Assembly (NCBI GenBank): GCA_902519465.1
Contig: CABYJW010000004.1
Span: 1 to 58,070, forward strand
Source of the DNA: an uncultured Pelagibacteraceae bacterium
GTDB taxonomy: Bacteria > Pseudomonadota > Alphaproteobacteria > Pelagibacterales > Pelagibacteraceae
Reading direction: 5' to 3'
DNA length: 58,070 bases
Below, piece after piece: positions 20,114-28,948 of this stretch. The translations under genes were made by a program, and so were the position numbers. Each line of letters begins with the position of its first letter. Positions within the stretch are counted from its first letter, which is position 1. The notes beneath the pieces were generated by a model that was given only the letters and a program-made list of their open reading frames with translations, was not told where the DNA came from and did no database searches.

Positions 20114-20189
20114 TCCTCGGTAGCTCAGTTGGTAGAGCAGTTGACTGTTAATCAATTGGTCGCAGGTTCGAGTCCTGCCCGAGGAGCCA
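20114..20189 (+). tRNA. tRNA-Asn (GTT anticodon)
   Basis: A 76-base cloverleaf with CCA encoded. The acceptor stem TCCTCGG pairs with CCGAGGA (20179-20185), then G73 and CCA. The D arm has TAGCTCAGTTGGTAGAGCA, and the anticodon stem GTTGA/TCAAT encloses loop CTGTTAA with anticodon GTT. The T arm has GGTTCGAGTCC. The convergent XRE regulator ends three bases beyond it. Confidence 0.97.
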
Positions 20190-20192
20190 AGA

Positions 20193-20558
20193 TTAACCAG
20201 TTTCTTTTAGGCTTGAAGTGTTTTTTAACAACTGCACAATTTTTACTTTTTGATTTTCATTAAGCGTTGAAAAAGTTTTTATTAAAAAAGAATAATTTAG
20301 ATCAGAATTATCATTTTCACTTTTATTGTTATTAGTGTTGTCAGAAAAATCTTCAAAAAAGTATGTAATAGGTACTTTTAAAAAATTTGATAATTGTATT
20401 AATCTACTAGAACTAACTCCATTAGTTCCTTTTTCATATTTTTGAATTTGTTGAAATGTAACGTTTATTGCATTGGCGACTTTAGTTTGTGTTAACCCTA
20501 GGGACAATCTTCTCATTCGAAGTTTTCTACCTAAGTGTGCGTTAAAAGTTTCTTCCAT
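20193..20558 (-). CDS. XRE/Cro-CI family transcriptional regulator
   Basis: A 121-residue DNA-binding protein. The N-terminal helix-turn-helix (about residues 10-65) reads GRKLRMRRLSLGLTQTKVA followed by QQIQKYEKGTNGVSSSRL, a standard Cro/CI pattern. The C-terminal part from about residue 75 is Asn- and Ser-rich, then helical. No ligand domain is visible. Single small XRE regulators of this form are common in streamlined alphaproteobacteria. Its targets are unknown and no operator can be assigned. Convergent with tRNA-Asn. Confidence 0.92.
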   Translation of the reverse strand: MEETFNAHLGRKLRMRRLSLGLTQTKVANAINVTFQQIQKYEKGTNGVSSSRLIQLSNFLKVPITYFFEDFSDNTNNNKSENDNSDLNYSFLIKTFSTLNENQKVKIVQLLKNTSSLKETG

Positions 20559-20709
20559 TTATTATCCCAAAGAGTGTTTATTCAACATGAAAAAAAATAT
20601 AATGGCAATACATAAAATAAAAAAAAAACTTTTTTTTTGGGGTCAAAAAAACCATAAAAACCAATAATTAATTGTTATATTTCTTGACAAGTATCATAAA
20701 AAACACGGC
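20559..20709. other. Intergenic spacer with A10-C-T9 tract
   Basis: A 151-base spacer between the XRE regulator and the exported-protein gene. It holds an unusual perfect run of ten A, one C and nine T (20619-20638), followed by GGGG. I see no coding sequence, tRNA or riboswitch. The tract could bend DNA at the XRE promoter, or simply be slippage-prone low-complexity sequence. Confidence 0.5.
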
Positions 20710-21390
20710 TTATTGAGCTTCTAATAGTCTGTATTCCCACTCACCAAATTTTTTATAACTGGATTTTACCCATAATAAAGTTTCTTCATCATAAAATATA
20801 TTTATATTTAATTTTTTTTTATCAATTGGAAGCTCATCGTCAGATAAAAAATTAAAATGAAGTGTTTTGTAGGATCTATTATTGATTTTAATACCTTTTT
20901 TACCTAAAAAGGTAACTTTTTGAGGTAAAAGTCTTCCAGAAATAGGACTAATTTGTTTACTAAATTTAATAATTTCATGATTCCACCATGTACCAACCAA
21001 TAAATCCTTTTCGGCCTCACCTTTGAAAGAAGATCCATCAATTAAAAGCTTATTTTTTTTGATTTGCACATTAGAGAACTTTTCTTTTTCATTTTGAATA
21101 GTTTTTGAGGTGTATTTTACTAATCTACCTTTTTTAAAAACCTCTTCACTTACTGTTTTAAAATCAAATAGTGTGACTCCTAATTTGCTTACATTGAAAT
21201 TACCAGATCCATGCACATGCAAAAACCCACCTTTTTGCTCAAATTTAAATTTATGATTTCCTATTAATTTGTCATTAAAATAAAGACCATATTTTAAAAA
21301 CTTTAAATCTTTATAGTGCTGTACATGAGAATAAACATTTGAGGATAATACAAAAATGAAAAGTGTTACTAGTGAAATATATGTTCTCAT
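20710..21390 (-). CDS. Exported protein of unknown function (DUF6134-like)
   Basis: A 226-residue protein with an N-terminal signal peptide (hydrophobic residues about 5-21, cleavage likely after VYS). The mature part is predicted beta-rich, with KYGLYFNDKLIGNHKFKFEQ near the start and LLVGTWWNHEIIKFSK in the centre. It resembles, from memory, the DUF6134 / DUF3108-type outer-compartment proteins, but I cannot confirm that without a profile search. It follows aapP by 18 bases on the same strand, so it may be read through from the transporter operon. No catalytic residues can be named. Confidence 0.7.
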   Translation of the reverse strand: MRTYISLVTLFIFVLSSNVYSHVQHYKDLKFLKYGLYFNDKLIGNHKFKFEQKGGFLHVHGSGNFNVSKLGVTLFDFKTVSEEVFKKGRLVKYTSKTIQNEKEKFSNVQIKKNKLLIDGSSFKGEAEKDLLVGTWWNHEIIKFSKQISPISGRLLPQKVTFLGKKGIKINNRSYKTLHFNFLSDDELPIDKKKLNINIFYDEETLLWVKSSYKKFGEWEYRLLEAQ

Positions 21391-21408
21391 TAGTATTTAT
21401 TTGAAATA

Positions 21409-22143
21409 TTAAAGTATCTGACTAAGGAAAAGTTTTGTTCTTTCGTTTTTTGGATTAGCAAAGAAATCATTTGTTTTTGCTCTTTCAACTATCATTCCCT
21501 CATCCATAAAAACTACTTCATCAGCAACTTCTTTAGCAAATCCCATTTCATGAGTGACAACAATCATTGTCATACCCCCTTTTGCTAGACTTACCATTGC
21601 ATCTAAAACTTCTTTAATCATTTCTGGGTCTAAAGCTGATGTTGGTTCATCAAAAAGCATAATTTTTGGTTCCATGCACAGTGCTCTTGCAAGTGCTGCT
21701 CTTTGCTGCTGCCCTCCAGAAAGTTGGCCTGGAAATTTTGCAGCTTGGTCGGCTATTTGAACTTGTTCTAATTGTCTCATAGCAAATTCCTCTGCTTGTT
21801 TTTTTGGTGTTTTCTTTACCCATATAGGAGCCAACGTACAATTATCTAAAATTGATAAGTGTGGAAATAAATTAAATTGTTGAAAAACCATACCTACTTC
21901 TGCTCTGATTTTTTCTATATCTTTAGTTTTTTCAGATAATTCATTACCGTCAACAATTATTTGTCCTTTTTGATGTTCTTCGAGTCTATTAATGCATCTT
22001 ATTAAAGTTGATTTTCCAGAACCTGAGGGGCCACAAACTACTATTTTTTGTTTTTCCTTAACTTCAAGATTTATATCTTTTAAAACTTGAAAGTCACCGA
22101 ACCACTTATTAACCTCTTTCATTTGTATAATTGACTCTGGCAT
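21409..22143 (-). CDS. aapP: General L-amino acid ABC transporter, ATP-binding protein
   Basis: ATPase subunit of the broad-range polar amino-acid importer AapJQMP. The 244 residues carry Walker A ([13 protein letters not shown]), the signature ([15 protein letters not shown]), Walker B ([14 protein letters not shown]) and the switch His ([14 protein letters not shown]). It follows aapM by one base. In SAR11-type bacteria this transporter is among the main nitrogen and carbon uptake systems. Confidence 0.96.
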   Translation of the reverse strand: MPESIIQMKEVNKWFGDFQVLKDINLEVKEKQKIVVCGPSGSGKSTLIRCINRLEEHQKGQIIVDGNELSEKTKDIEKIRAEVGMVFQQFNLFPHLSILDNCTLAPIWVKKTPKKQAEEFAMRQLEQVQIADQAAKFPGQLSGGQQQRAALARALCMEPKIMLFDEPTSALDPEMIKEVLDAMVSLAKGGMTMIVVTHEMGFAKEVADEVVFMDEGMIVERAKTNDFFANPKNERTKLFLSQIL

Positions 22144-22144
22144 T

Positions 22145-23419
22145 CTATCTTTCTGTTTTATATTTTAGTTCTAAGTATTGACTATATTTGCTCATAGCAT
22201 AACAAATTATCCAGAATAATATAGATGCAAAAATATAGCCTTCCATAGCATATCCGAGCCATTTAGGATTTGTTTTTGCCATTTGAAGCATTCCAACAAC
22301 TTCAGATAAACCAACGACAAAAATTAATGGTGTATCTTTAACTAAAGCTAAAAATGTATTTGCAATTCCAGGTATTACTAATTTTAATGCTTGAGGTAAA
22401 ATTACAAAAATTTGCATTTTCCAATAACCCATTCCTAAAGATTTGGCAGCATCATATTGGCCTCTTGGTAATGCTTGTAATCCACCTCTGATAACTTCTG
22501 CTACATAAGCAGCCTCAAAAAGTATTATAGCAGCAATCACTCTAATTAGTTTATCAACAAACGCATCTGACGGTAGGAACATTGGAAACATCACGGATGA
22601 CATAAATAAAACTGTTATTAATGGAACGCCTCTCCAAAATTCTATATATCCAATTGAAATATATCTAATTACTGGAAGTTCAGATCTTCTTCCCAAAGCT
22701 AAAATCATTCCTAAAGGAAAACAAAAAATTAGTCCAAAAAACGAAACAATAAAGGTTAAAGATAGTCCTCCCCACGCATTAGTTTCAACCCACTCAAGAC
22801 CAAAAGAACCTCCTGAAATTAAAAAATTTATAATAATAAAAGCAATTATTGGGTAAAGAATAGCGTAATAAAAAGTAATATAATTCTTTAATTTACCTCT
22901 CATAAAATAACCTACAAATGCAAAACCAATTAAAAAAATGAATGCGGTATTTATTCTCCAATGAAAGTCATTTGGATACATACCGTACATAAATCTTCTG
23001 AACCAAACTTTAATATAAGTCCAACAAGCACCCTCTGTAGCTGCACATGCTTCTTTTGTATTACCCGATATAGTTGCTTCAAATATCATCCAATTTAAAG
23101 CTGGCGGTATTACTAAAAGAGTAAGGAATATAATTACAAGTGTTAGTCCTGCATTGAATGTATTGTTGTTTACACTTTGGTTGATTTTATCAACTAATCT
23201 ATTGCCTGAATACTCAAGCCTAATCATTTGAAATCCAATTAAACCAATTATCAACGGTAGAAAGAAATTTAAAATATCAGGTAAGAAAGTCGAAAAATTT
23301 AGGTTAAAAAAACTTCTTAAAAAAACGTCAAAAATACCGATTAAAATAAAGCCTGAACCTATATATAAATAGGTTTGAAAATTCGCATTAGTTGGTTTTA
23401 ATATATTAATATTTTTCAT
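22145..23419 (-). CDS. aapM: General L-amino acid ABC transporter, permease AapM
   Basis: Inner-membrane permease of the polar amino-acid importer. The 424 residues form about eight helices; the long N-terminal part with a periplasmic segment rich in Cys and Trp ([14 protein letters not shown]) before the core is typical of AapM/YhdY. The core carries the ATPase-contacting EAA loop [20 protein letters not shown] and [14 protein letters not shown]. It lies one base after aapQ and one before aapP. Confidence 0.95.
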   Translation of the reverse strand: MKNINILKPTNANFQTYLYIGSGFILIGIFDVFLRSFFNLNFSTFLPDILNFFLPLIIGLIGFQMIRLEYSGNRLVDKINQSVNNNTFNAGLTLVIIFLTLLVIPPALNWMIFEATISGNTKEACAATEGACWTYIKVWFRRFMYGMYPNDFHWRINTAFIFLIGFAFVGYFMRGKLKNYITFYYAILYPIIAFIIINFLISGGSFGLEWVETNAWGGLSLTFIVSFFGLIFCFPLGMILALGRRSELPVIRYISIGYIEFWRGVPLITVLFMSSVMFPMFLPSDAFVDKLIRVIAAIILFEAAYVAEVIRGGLQALPRGQYDAAKSLGMGYWKMQIFVILPQALKLVIPGIANTFLALVKDTPLIFVVGLSEVVGMLQMAKTNPKWLGYAMEGYIFASILFWIICYAMSKYSQYLELKYKTER

Positions 23420-23420
23420 T

Positions 23421-24572
23421 TTACTTTTCTTTAATTGCTATTTTTTTGTTGTACCAATTCATTAATAAAGATATTGCCAAACTTAGAGTTAAATACGTTA
23501 ACATTGTTATTGAAACTATCTCTATAGCCCTGCCAGTCTGCATTAAAGCAGTTCCTGCGAAAATCAAAACTAAATCAGGATATGCAATAGCAGCTGCTAA
23601 TGATGAATTTTTAGTCAAATTCAAATATTGATTAGTAGTAGGTGGAATAATTATTCTTAAAGCTTGTGGCATTATAACAAGTTTCAGGATTTGATTGGGT
23701 GTTAGACCTATTGAGGCAGCAGCTTCTTTCTGACCTTTACTTACACCCTGAACACCTGCTCTCACACATTCAGCAACAAACGTTGCGGTATATAAAGATA
23801 AAGCCAGTACCAATGCTAATAATTCTGGTGGGACGCTCAAACCTTCAGCATATATAAAAGATGTTTTAGACAGCTGCTTTAAAACAGGCAATGCAACTTC
23901 CAATTGAACCATTCCAGTTACAAATGTTATTGCAGGAAATATAAATAATAATCCGACTGAAATTAAAAGAACCGGAAGTTGTTGACCTTTCTCTTCTTGT
24001 AATTTTCTTGCGTAATTTCTAATAAAAATAATAGAAATAACTGCGGCTAAAATTGAATAAACTAAAATATCAAAATTTTCCCAAATTAAACGAGGAATAT
24101 AATAACCTTTTACAGTTAAATAAGTAACACCAAAAAGAGCTTCTGTATTTTCAGGCAACGGTAATGCTCTTAATGCTGCATAATACCAGAAAAAAATTTG
24201 CAACAATAAAGGAACATTTCTAAAAAATTCAACGTACCAAGCTGCAGTATTTCTTATTAGATAGTTAGGTGATAACCTTGCAATACCAACAATAACACCA
24301 ATTATAGTACAAAAAATTATACCTAACACTGATACTAAAATTGTATTTAAAAGGCCCACTAAATATGCTTTTGCATAAGAATGTGAGCCATCGTATTCTA
24401 TTAAAGAAAACTGGACATCGAAAGAGGACTCTTGACTTAAAAAACCGTAACCAAAATCAATACCTCTCTCATCCATGTTTAATTGTGCATTGATTGTGAA
24501 AAAACCAATAACTGCTACTACGAATAGGAGTGTTAATAATTGAGGTATAATACTTTTAATTCTATGATTCAT
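23421..24572 (-). CDS. aapQ: General L-amino acid ABC transporter, permease AapQ
   Basis: Second permease of the importer. The 383 residues include the N-terminal RGIDFGYGFLSQESSFDVQF region, FRNVPLLLQIFFWYYAALRA and the EAA loop GVSKGQKEAAASIGL with KLVIMPQALRIIIPPTTNQY, all characteristic of AapQ/YhdX. A U-tract hairpin (24588-24618) separates it from aapJ, so its level is probably lower than that of the binding protein. Confidence 0.95.
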   Translation of the reverse strand: MNHRIKSIIPQLLTLLFVVAVIGFFTINAQLNMDERGIDFGYGFLSQESSFDVQFSLIEYDGSHSYAKAYLVGLLNTILVSVLGIIFCTIIGVIVGIARLSPNYLIRNTAAWYVEFFRNVPLLLQIFFWYYAALRALPLPENTEALFGVTYLTVKGYYIPRLIWENFDILVYSILAAVISIIFIRNYARKLQEEKGQQLPVLLISVGLLFIFPAITFVTGMVQLEVALPVLKQLSKTSFIYAEGLSVPPELLALVLALSLYTATFVAECVRAGVQGVSKGQKEAAASIGLTPNQILKLVIMPQALRIIIPPTTNQYLNLTKNSSLAAAIAYPDLVLIFAGTALMQTGRAIEIVSITMLTYLTLSLAISLLMNWYNKKIAIKEK

Positions 24573-24587
24573 CGATTGTCTATGTAT

Positions 24588-24618
24588 AAAAAAAAGGGCC
24601 AGATAAATCTAGCCCTTT
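24588..24618 (-). terminator. Hairpin with U-tract between aapJ and aapQ
   Basis: Read on the minus strand, a 12-pair stem (arms at 24607-24618 and 24593-24604, with one G-T pair and an AT-rich tip) is followed by a run of U corresponding to the A-run at 24588-24595. This is a standard intrinsic terminator placed inside the operon; partial read-through would give excess AapJ over the permeases. Confidence 0.85.
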
Positions 24619-24642
24619 CTTTTTAGTAATAATTATTAGCAA

Positions 24643-25683
24643 TTATCTTGCTGGTGGAACGTAAAGTATGCCACCTTTAGTCCAAAGTTGATTTGGACCT
24701 CTGTCTGGTAAAATTCCAGTGTCAGCTATATTTCGTTTGTAGCTTTCACCGTAGTTACCAACTTGCTTGATAATTCTTAAGCTCCAGTCGTTATCTAGAC
24801 CAAATGCTGCTCCTAATTCACCTTCAGCTCCAACTAATCTTTTAACTGCTGGATTTTCTGAAGATTTCATGCTGTCAGCATTAGCAGATGTTACACCGTA
24901 CTCTTCTGCCTCAATCATAACGTTTAGTGACCATCTAACAATATCTTCCCAAACAGCATCACCCTGTCTTACAACAGGTCCTAATGGCTCTTTAGAGATT
25001 GTTTCTGGTAATACTATATGATCATTTGGTTTGCTCAATTTAATTCTTTGAGCTGCTAAACCAGATTTATCAGTAGTGTACGTGTCGCATCTTCCTGCAT
25101 CGTATGCAGCTACGACTTCGTCAGCTTTTTCAAAAGTTACAGGTTCATATTTAATTCCTTTAGAATTAAAGAAGTCCCTCATGTTAAGCTCTGTTGTTGT
25201 ACCTAAGTTAGTACAAGCTGATACACCTGCTTTAAATTGATTTACAGATGTTATACCAGAACTTTTTCTAACCATGAAACCTTGTCCATCATAAAAGTTT
25301 ACACCGACAAAGGTTAAACCAATGTCAGCATCTCTAGATAATGTCCAAGTAGTATTTCTTGATAAGACGTCTATCTCACCAGATGTTAAAGCTGTAAATC
25401 TTTCTTTAGCGCTTAAAGGAAAAAATTTAACTTTTCCTGAATCGCCAAGAGTTGCAGCAGCAACAGCTCTGCATAAATCTACGTCAACACCTGTCCAGTT
25501 TCCTGATGCATCAGCATTAGAAAATCCTGGAAGACCTTGTGAAACACCACATCTTACAAAACCCATCTTCTGAGTTTTCTTAAGAGTTTTTGATTTCTTT
25601 GCTGCAAATGCTCCAGTTTCGAAACTTACTAGAAGAGCAATTGACGTAAGCAAATACATCAAAGTTTTTAATGTTCTTAGCAT
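24643..25683 (-). CDS. aapJ: General L-amino acid-binding periplasmic protein
   Basis: Periplasmic binding protein (346 residues) of the polar amino-acid importer. A signal peptide occupies about residues 1-27 (cleavage after GAFA). The mature protein shows GFVRCGVSQGLPGFSNADASG, VDVDLCRAVAAATLGD and TSGEIDVLSRNTTWTLSRD, all typical of AapJ/YhdW. Three signals support high expression: a sigma-70-like promoter at 25744-25772, an AGAGAGG Shine-Dalgarno seven bases from the ATG, and a downstream hairpin that limits read-through. Confidence 0.96.
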   Translation of the reverse strand: MLRTLKTLMYLLTSIALLVSFETGAFAAKKSKTLKKTQKMGFVRCGVSQGLPGFSNADASGNWTGVDVDLCRAVAAATLGDSGKVKFFPLSAKERFTALTSGEIDVLSRNTTWTLSRDADIGLTFVGVNFYDGQGFMVRKSSGITSVNQFKAGVSACTNLGTTTELNMRDFFNSKGIKYEPVTFEKADEVVAAYDAGRCDTYTTDKSGLAAQRIKLSKPNDHIVLPETISKEPLGPVVRQGDAVWEDIVRWSLNVMIEAEEYGVTSANADSMKSSENPAVKRLVGAEGELGAAFGLDNDWSLRIIKQVGNYGESYKRNIADTGILPDRGPNQLWTKGGILYVPPAR

Positions 25684-25690
25684 TTATTAT

Positions 25691-25697
25691 CCTCTCT
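25691..25697 (-). promoter_or_regulatory. Shine-Dalgarno of aapJ
   Basis: AGAGAGG on the minus strand, seven bases before the aapJ ATG. Most genes in this window have no such purine run because they start inside or right after the previous gene, so this strong site stands out. Confidence 0.7.
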
Positions 25698-25698
25698 T

Positions 25699-25718
25699 AT
25701 TTATTGTTAACAATAAAT
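25699..25718. promoter_or_regulatory. 20-base perfect palindrome in the aapJ leader
   Basis: ATTTATTGTTAACAATAAAT is a perfect inverted repeat centred on GTTAAC, located between the predicted transcription start and the Shine-Dalgarno of aapJ. It could be a repressor operator or a weak leader hairpin. In such AT-rich DNA a palindrome of this size can occur by chance once in a few windows, so position is the main argument. Confidence 0.45.
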
Positions 25719-25743
25719 TACAAGCTAATGTAATTTGGAAAAT

Positions 25744-25772
25744 ATTATGTTTTATAAATTTAATTTGATCAA
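25744..25772 (-). promoter_or_regulatory. Candidate sigma-70 promoter of aapJQMP
   Basis: On the minus strand TTGATC (complement of 25767-25772) and CATAAT (complement of 25744-25749) are exactly 17 bases apart; the -10 matches 5 of 6 and the -35 4 of 6 bases. The -35 sits inside an inverted repeat TGATCAA-N5-TTGATCA (25766-25784), which could be a regulator site. Transcription would start near 25737, giving a leader of about 54 bases that contains the GTTAAC palindrome. Confidence 0.55.
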
Positions 25773-25880
25773 GCAGTTTGATCAGCACGCGACCTAATAT
25801 GACCTTTATTAGCACTTAATATAGTGTTTAAATTTTAAAGATAACTATATTATGATTAAGACAATTCATAATAGAAAATA

Positions 25881-27437
25881 CTATTCTAATTCAATTGTAC
25901 TAGGGGGTTTTGAAGAGATATCCAGCACAACTCTATTAATACCTCTTACAGAATTAACAATTTTATTTGAAATATTGGTTAAAAAATTTTTATTAAAAGA
26001 AAAAAAATCAGCTGTCATTCCATCTACGGAAGTAACAGCTCTAATTAAACAAATATACTCATAGGTTCTACTATCGCCCATAACACCAACAGTTTTTACG
26101 GGAAGCAGTGCTGCATAAGCTTGCCAAATTTTATTATAAAGTTTCTCTTTTTTTAATTCATTAATAAAAATATAATCTGCTTCTTGTAATATTTTAATTT
26201 TTTCCTCTGAAATTTTTCCAGGTATTCTTATCGCTAGACCAGGTCCAGGGAAAGGATGTCTCAAAAGTATGTTTTTATCTAAAAACAGTTCAGATCCTAA
26301 CTTTCTAACTTCATCTTTAAATAAGTATTTAAGAGGTTCAAGAAGTTTAAATTTCATATTTTTTGGTAAACCGCCTACATTATGATGTGATTTAATTTTA
26401 GACGATGGACTTCCTGTAACAGATTTACTTTCGATCATGTCTGGGTACAAAGTTCCTTGAGCCAAATATTTAGCATTTTTTACTTTTTTTGCGTATTTTT
26501 CAAAAATTTTTATAAATAGACTTCCTATAATTTTCCTTTTCTTTTCAGGGTTTTCAACATTTATTAATTTTTTTAAAAAAATCTTAGATGCATCAACATA
26601 GACCAAATTTAGCTTAATTTTTTTTCTGAAGATTTTTTTTATATCATTGGCCTCATTTTTTCTTAAAAGACCTGTATTAACAAATATACAAGTAAGATTA
26701 TTACCTATAGCTTTTTTTAAAAGCAAAGCAACAACACTACTATCTACGCCTCCAGATAATGCGCAAATAACTTTGTCATTTTTGACAATATCACGAATAT
26801 TACTAATAAATAATTTTTTTTGATTTTTGGAATTCCAATTTTTTTTAATTTTACATATATTAAATATAAAATTTTTAATTAATATTTTTCCATTTTCTGA
26901 ATGACTTACTTCTGGATGAAATTGAACACCGTAGTATTTTAACTTTTCATTAGCTATTACAGCAAGTTTTGAATTTTGGCTAGACGCTATAATTTTAAAT
27001 CCATTAGGAAGTTTTTGAACAATGTCTTGATGACTCATCCAAACTACACTTTTTTTATTTTTAAAAAAATTTTTTGTTAAAATAGAGTTTGATTTAGCTT
27101 TTAATATTGCTTTTCCAAATTCGCGGTGTTTTGAAACTTTTATCTTTCCACCAAACTTTTTAGCAAGAATTTGATGACCATAACATATGCCTAAAATTGG
27201 TATTTTTTTTTTAATTAAAAAACTATCTAAACTGACACCTTTATTACTAGTAATGCTTAAAGGGCCTCCAGAAAGGATTATGCCTTTTACTGAAGAATCG
27301 TTTTTTAATTTAAAAATATTTTTAAAGTTGATTATTTCAGAATAAGAGCCTAACTCTCTAATTTTTCTTGCTACAAGTTGTGTAAATTGGGATCCAAAGT
27401 CAACTATAATAATTTTTTGTAAATTACTTGGTTCCAT
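25881..27437 (-). CDS. guaA: GMP synthase (glutamine-hydrolysing)
   Basis: GuaA converts XMP to GMP using glutamine nitrogen. The 518 residues contain an N-terminal class I glutamine amidotransferase with nucleophile Cys in [10 protein letters not shown] and His-Glu in [11 protein letters not shown], an ATP pyrophosphatase domain with the PP-loop [16 protein letters not shown], and the C-terminal dimerisation domain ending [17 protein letters not shown]. It overlaps guaB by 14 bases. Confidence 0.98.
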   Translation of the reverse strand: MEPSNLQKIIIVDFGSQFTQLVARKIRELGSYSEIINFKNIFKLKNDSSVKGIILSGGPLSITSNKGVSLDSFLIKKKIPILGICYGHQILAKKFGGKIKVSKHREFGKAILKAKSNSILTKNFFKNKKSVVWMSHQDIVQKLPNGFKIIASSQNSKLAVIANEKLKYYGVQFHPEVSHSENGKILIKNFIFNICKIKKNWNSKNQKKLFISNIRDIVKNDKVICALSGGVDSSVVALLLKKAIGNNLTCIFVNTGLLRKNEANDIKKIFRKKIKLNLVYVDASKIFLKKLINVENPEKKRKIIGSLFIKIFEKYAKKVKNAKYLAQGTLYPDMIESKSVTGSPSSKIKSHHNVGGLPKNMKFKLLEPLKYLFKDEVRKLGSELFLDKNILLRHPFPGPGLAIRIPGKISEEKIKILQEADYIFINELKKEKLYNKIWQAYAALLPVKTVGVMGDSRTYEYICLIRAVTSVDGMTADFFSFNKNFLTNISNKIVNSVRGINRVVLDISSKPPSTIELE

Positions 27438-28497
27438 TTTGTTTTATATGATCAACATTGTGAACCATACTTTCGTAAAAACCTGCTTTTGTAATTTTAA
27501 CAAATTCACCATTTCTTTGAAGATCTTTAATTTTTTTTGATCCTAAATACCCCATTGAAGATTTTAACCCTCCAACAAGATTATAAATAATTTTAGAAAC
27601 CTGGCCCTTATACTTGACCAATCCTTCAACACCCTCGGGAACATATTTTGAAATATCTTTGTATCTTTTTTGATAATATCTGTCAGATGATCCGACTGAC
27701 ATAGCTCCCACTGAGCCCATGCCTCTAAAATTTTTATAAAGTTTACCTTTAATTTTTATTATTTTTCCTGGACTCTCGTCTGTACCAGAAAACAATGATC
27801 CGATCATTATACAGTCGGCGCCTGCTGCTAAAGCTTTTGCTAAATCTCCAGAAAATTTAATACCACCGTCAGAAATAATTTTTGTTTTATATTTTCTTAT
27901 TGATTTTTTTACATCCATTATTGCACTTAATTGTGGTACCCCGATGCCTGCAACCAATCTTGTAGTGCATATAGATCCAGGTCCAATACCAACTTTTACT
28001 ATATCAACACCATTGTCAGCCAGAAATTTTGCCGCTTTGCCTGTAGCGATATTGCCAGCACAAAGATTTGCTTTACTTATTCTTTTTTTTATTTTTTTAA
28101 TCATTTTGGAAACTTTTTGGGTGTGGCCGTGTGCTGTATCTATAATTAATAAATCAACATTTGCTTTATTAAGCTCTATTGCTCTCTCAAAATCCCTTTC
28201 ACCAACACCTATTGCCGCTCCCACTATGCAATTGCTTTTTTTTACCTTTTTTACCTCTTTTAACTGGCTCTCAATAGAAAGGTTTCTATGGATTACTCCA
28301 AGGCCTCCGGCTTTTGAAAGTGCTATTGCCATTTTTGATTCTGTAACAGTGTCCATTGCTGATGACATTAAGGGTATTTTCAATCTCAAATTAGGGCTTA
28401 AAATAGTGTCTGTTATGGCTTCGGAGGGTAAAATCGACGAAAAACTAGGAATTAGAGTAACATCATCAAAGGTAAGCGAATCTTTTATTATTCCCAT
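27424..28497 (-). CDS. guaB: IMP dehydrogenase lacking the CBS (Bateman) module
   Basis: GuaB oxidises IMP to XMP with NAD, the committed step of GMP synthesis. The catalytic barrel is complete: [15 protein letters not shown], the Cys loop [33 protein letters not shown] and the flap [15 protein letters not shown] after DRYYQ. At 357 residues it is some 130 shorter than usual: the chain goes from [14 protein letters not shown] directly to [11 protein letters not shown], exactly where two CBS domains normally lie. GMP reductase is also CBS-less, but the flap sequence and the overlap with guaA favour IMP dehydrogenase. Loss of the module should remove nucleotide-dependent control, which is inference. 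Confidence 0.9.
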   Translation of the reverse strand: MGIIKDSLTFDDVTLIPSFSSILPSEAITDTILSPNLRLKIPLMSSAMDTVTESKMAIALSKAGGLGVIHRNLSIESQLKEVKKVKKSNCIVGAAIGVGERDFERAIELNKANVDLLIIDTAHGHTQKVSKMIKKIKKRISKANLCAGNIATGKAAKFLADNGVDIVKVGIGPGSICTTRLVAGIGVPQLSAIMDVKKSIRKYKTKIISDGGIKFSGDLAKALAAGADCIMIGSLFSGTDESPGKIIKIKGKLYKNFRGMGSVGAMSVGSSDRYYQKRYKDISKYVPEGVEGLVKYKGQVSKIIYNLVGGLKSSMGYLGSKKIKDLQRNGEFVKITKAGFYESMVHNVDHIKQNGTK

Positions 28498-28558
28498 ATT
28501 TATATATATACATTTCTATAGAGAATCCAATAAAAAACTATTAATTTAAAATATTGTT

Positions 28559-28948
28559 ATGAAAATCTTATCTGAAATATCTGCTGGAGAACTACTAGAT
28601 AAAATAACAATTTTGGAAATCAAAATTGATAAAATTAAAAATGAAGATGATAAAAAAGAAGTCTTAAAAGAGTATAAATCTCTTAAAAAAACACAAGAAG
28701 AGAATATTAAATTTAATGAAGAAATTAAAAAGTTATATAATGAATTAAAACTAACAAATTCTAAATTGTGGGAAATTGAAGATAAACTTCGAATACTTGA
28801 GAAGGAAAAAAAATTAGATAATGATTTTATCGAATTAGCAAGAGGCGTTTATTTTAACAATGATGACAGGTCTAAAATTAAATTAAAAATAAATAAGCTT
28901 CTTAAATCAAATATAAGAGAAATTAAGCAGTACGTAGAATATAATTAA
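28559..28948 (+). CDS. Coiled-coil protein, DUF6165-like
   Basis: A 129-residue, highly charged, helical protein with no signal or membrane segment. Its opening EISAGELLDKITILEIKIDKI and the heptad-rich middle resemble what I recall as DUF6165, small proteins found near surface-glycan genes. No enzyme motif is visible. It is divergent from guaB across 61 bases and overlaps the convergent aminotransferase gene by four bases, at the left edge of the sugar region. Function unknown. Confidence 0.72.
   Translation: MKILSEISAGELLDKITILEIKIDKIKNEDDKKEVLKEYKSLKKTQEENIKFNEEIKKLYNELKLTNSKLWEIEDKLRILEKEKKLDNDFIELARGVYFNNDDRSKIKLKINKLLKSNIREIKQYVEYN

Noticed and set aside
25684..25880. Riboswitch upstream of aapJ
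   Set aside because: The leader predicted from the promoter is only about 54 bases and shows a simple palindrome, with no glycine- or SAM-type riboswitch pattern that I recognise.
25852..26064. Plus-strand ORF inside the end of guaA
   Set aside because: It is the antisense shadow of the guaA C-terminus with no independent features.
27424..28497. GMP reductase instead of IMP dehydrogenase
   Set aside because: Length fits either, but the flap [15 protein letters not shown] and the 14-base overlap with guaA favour IMP dehydrogenase.
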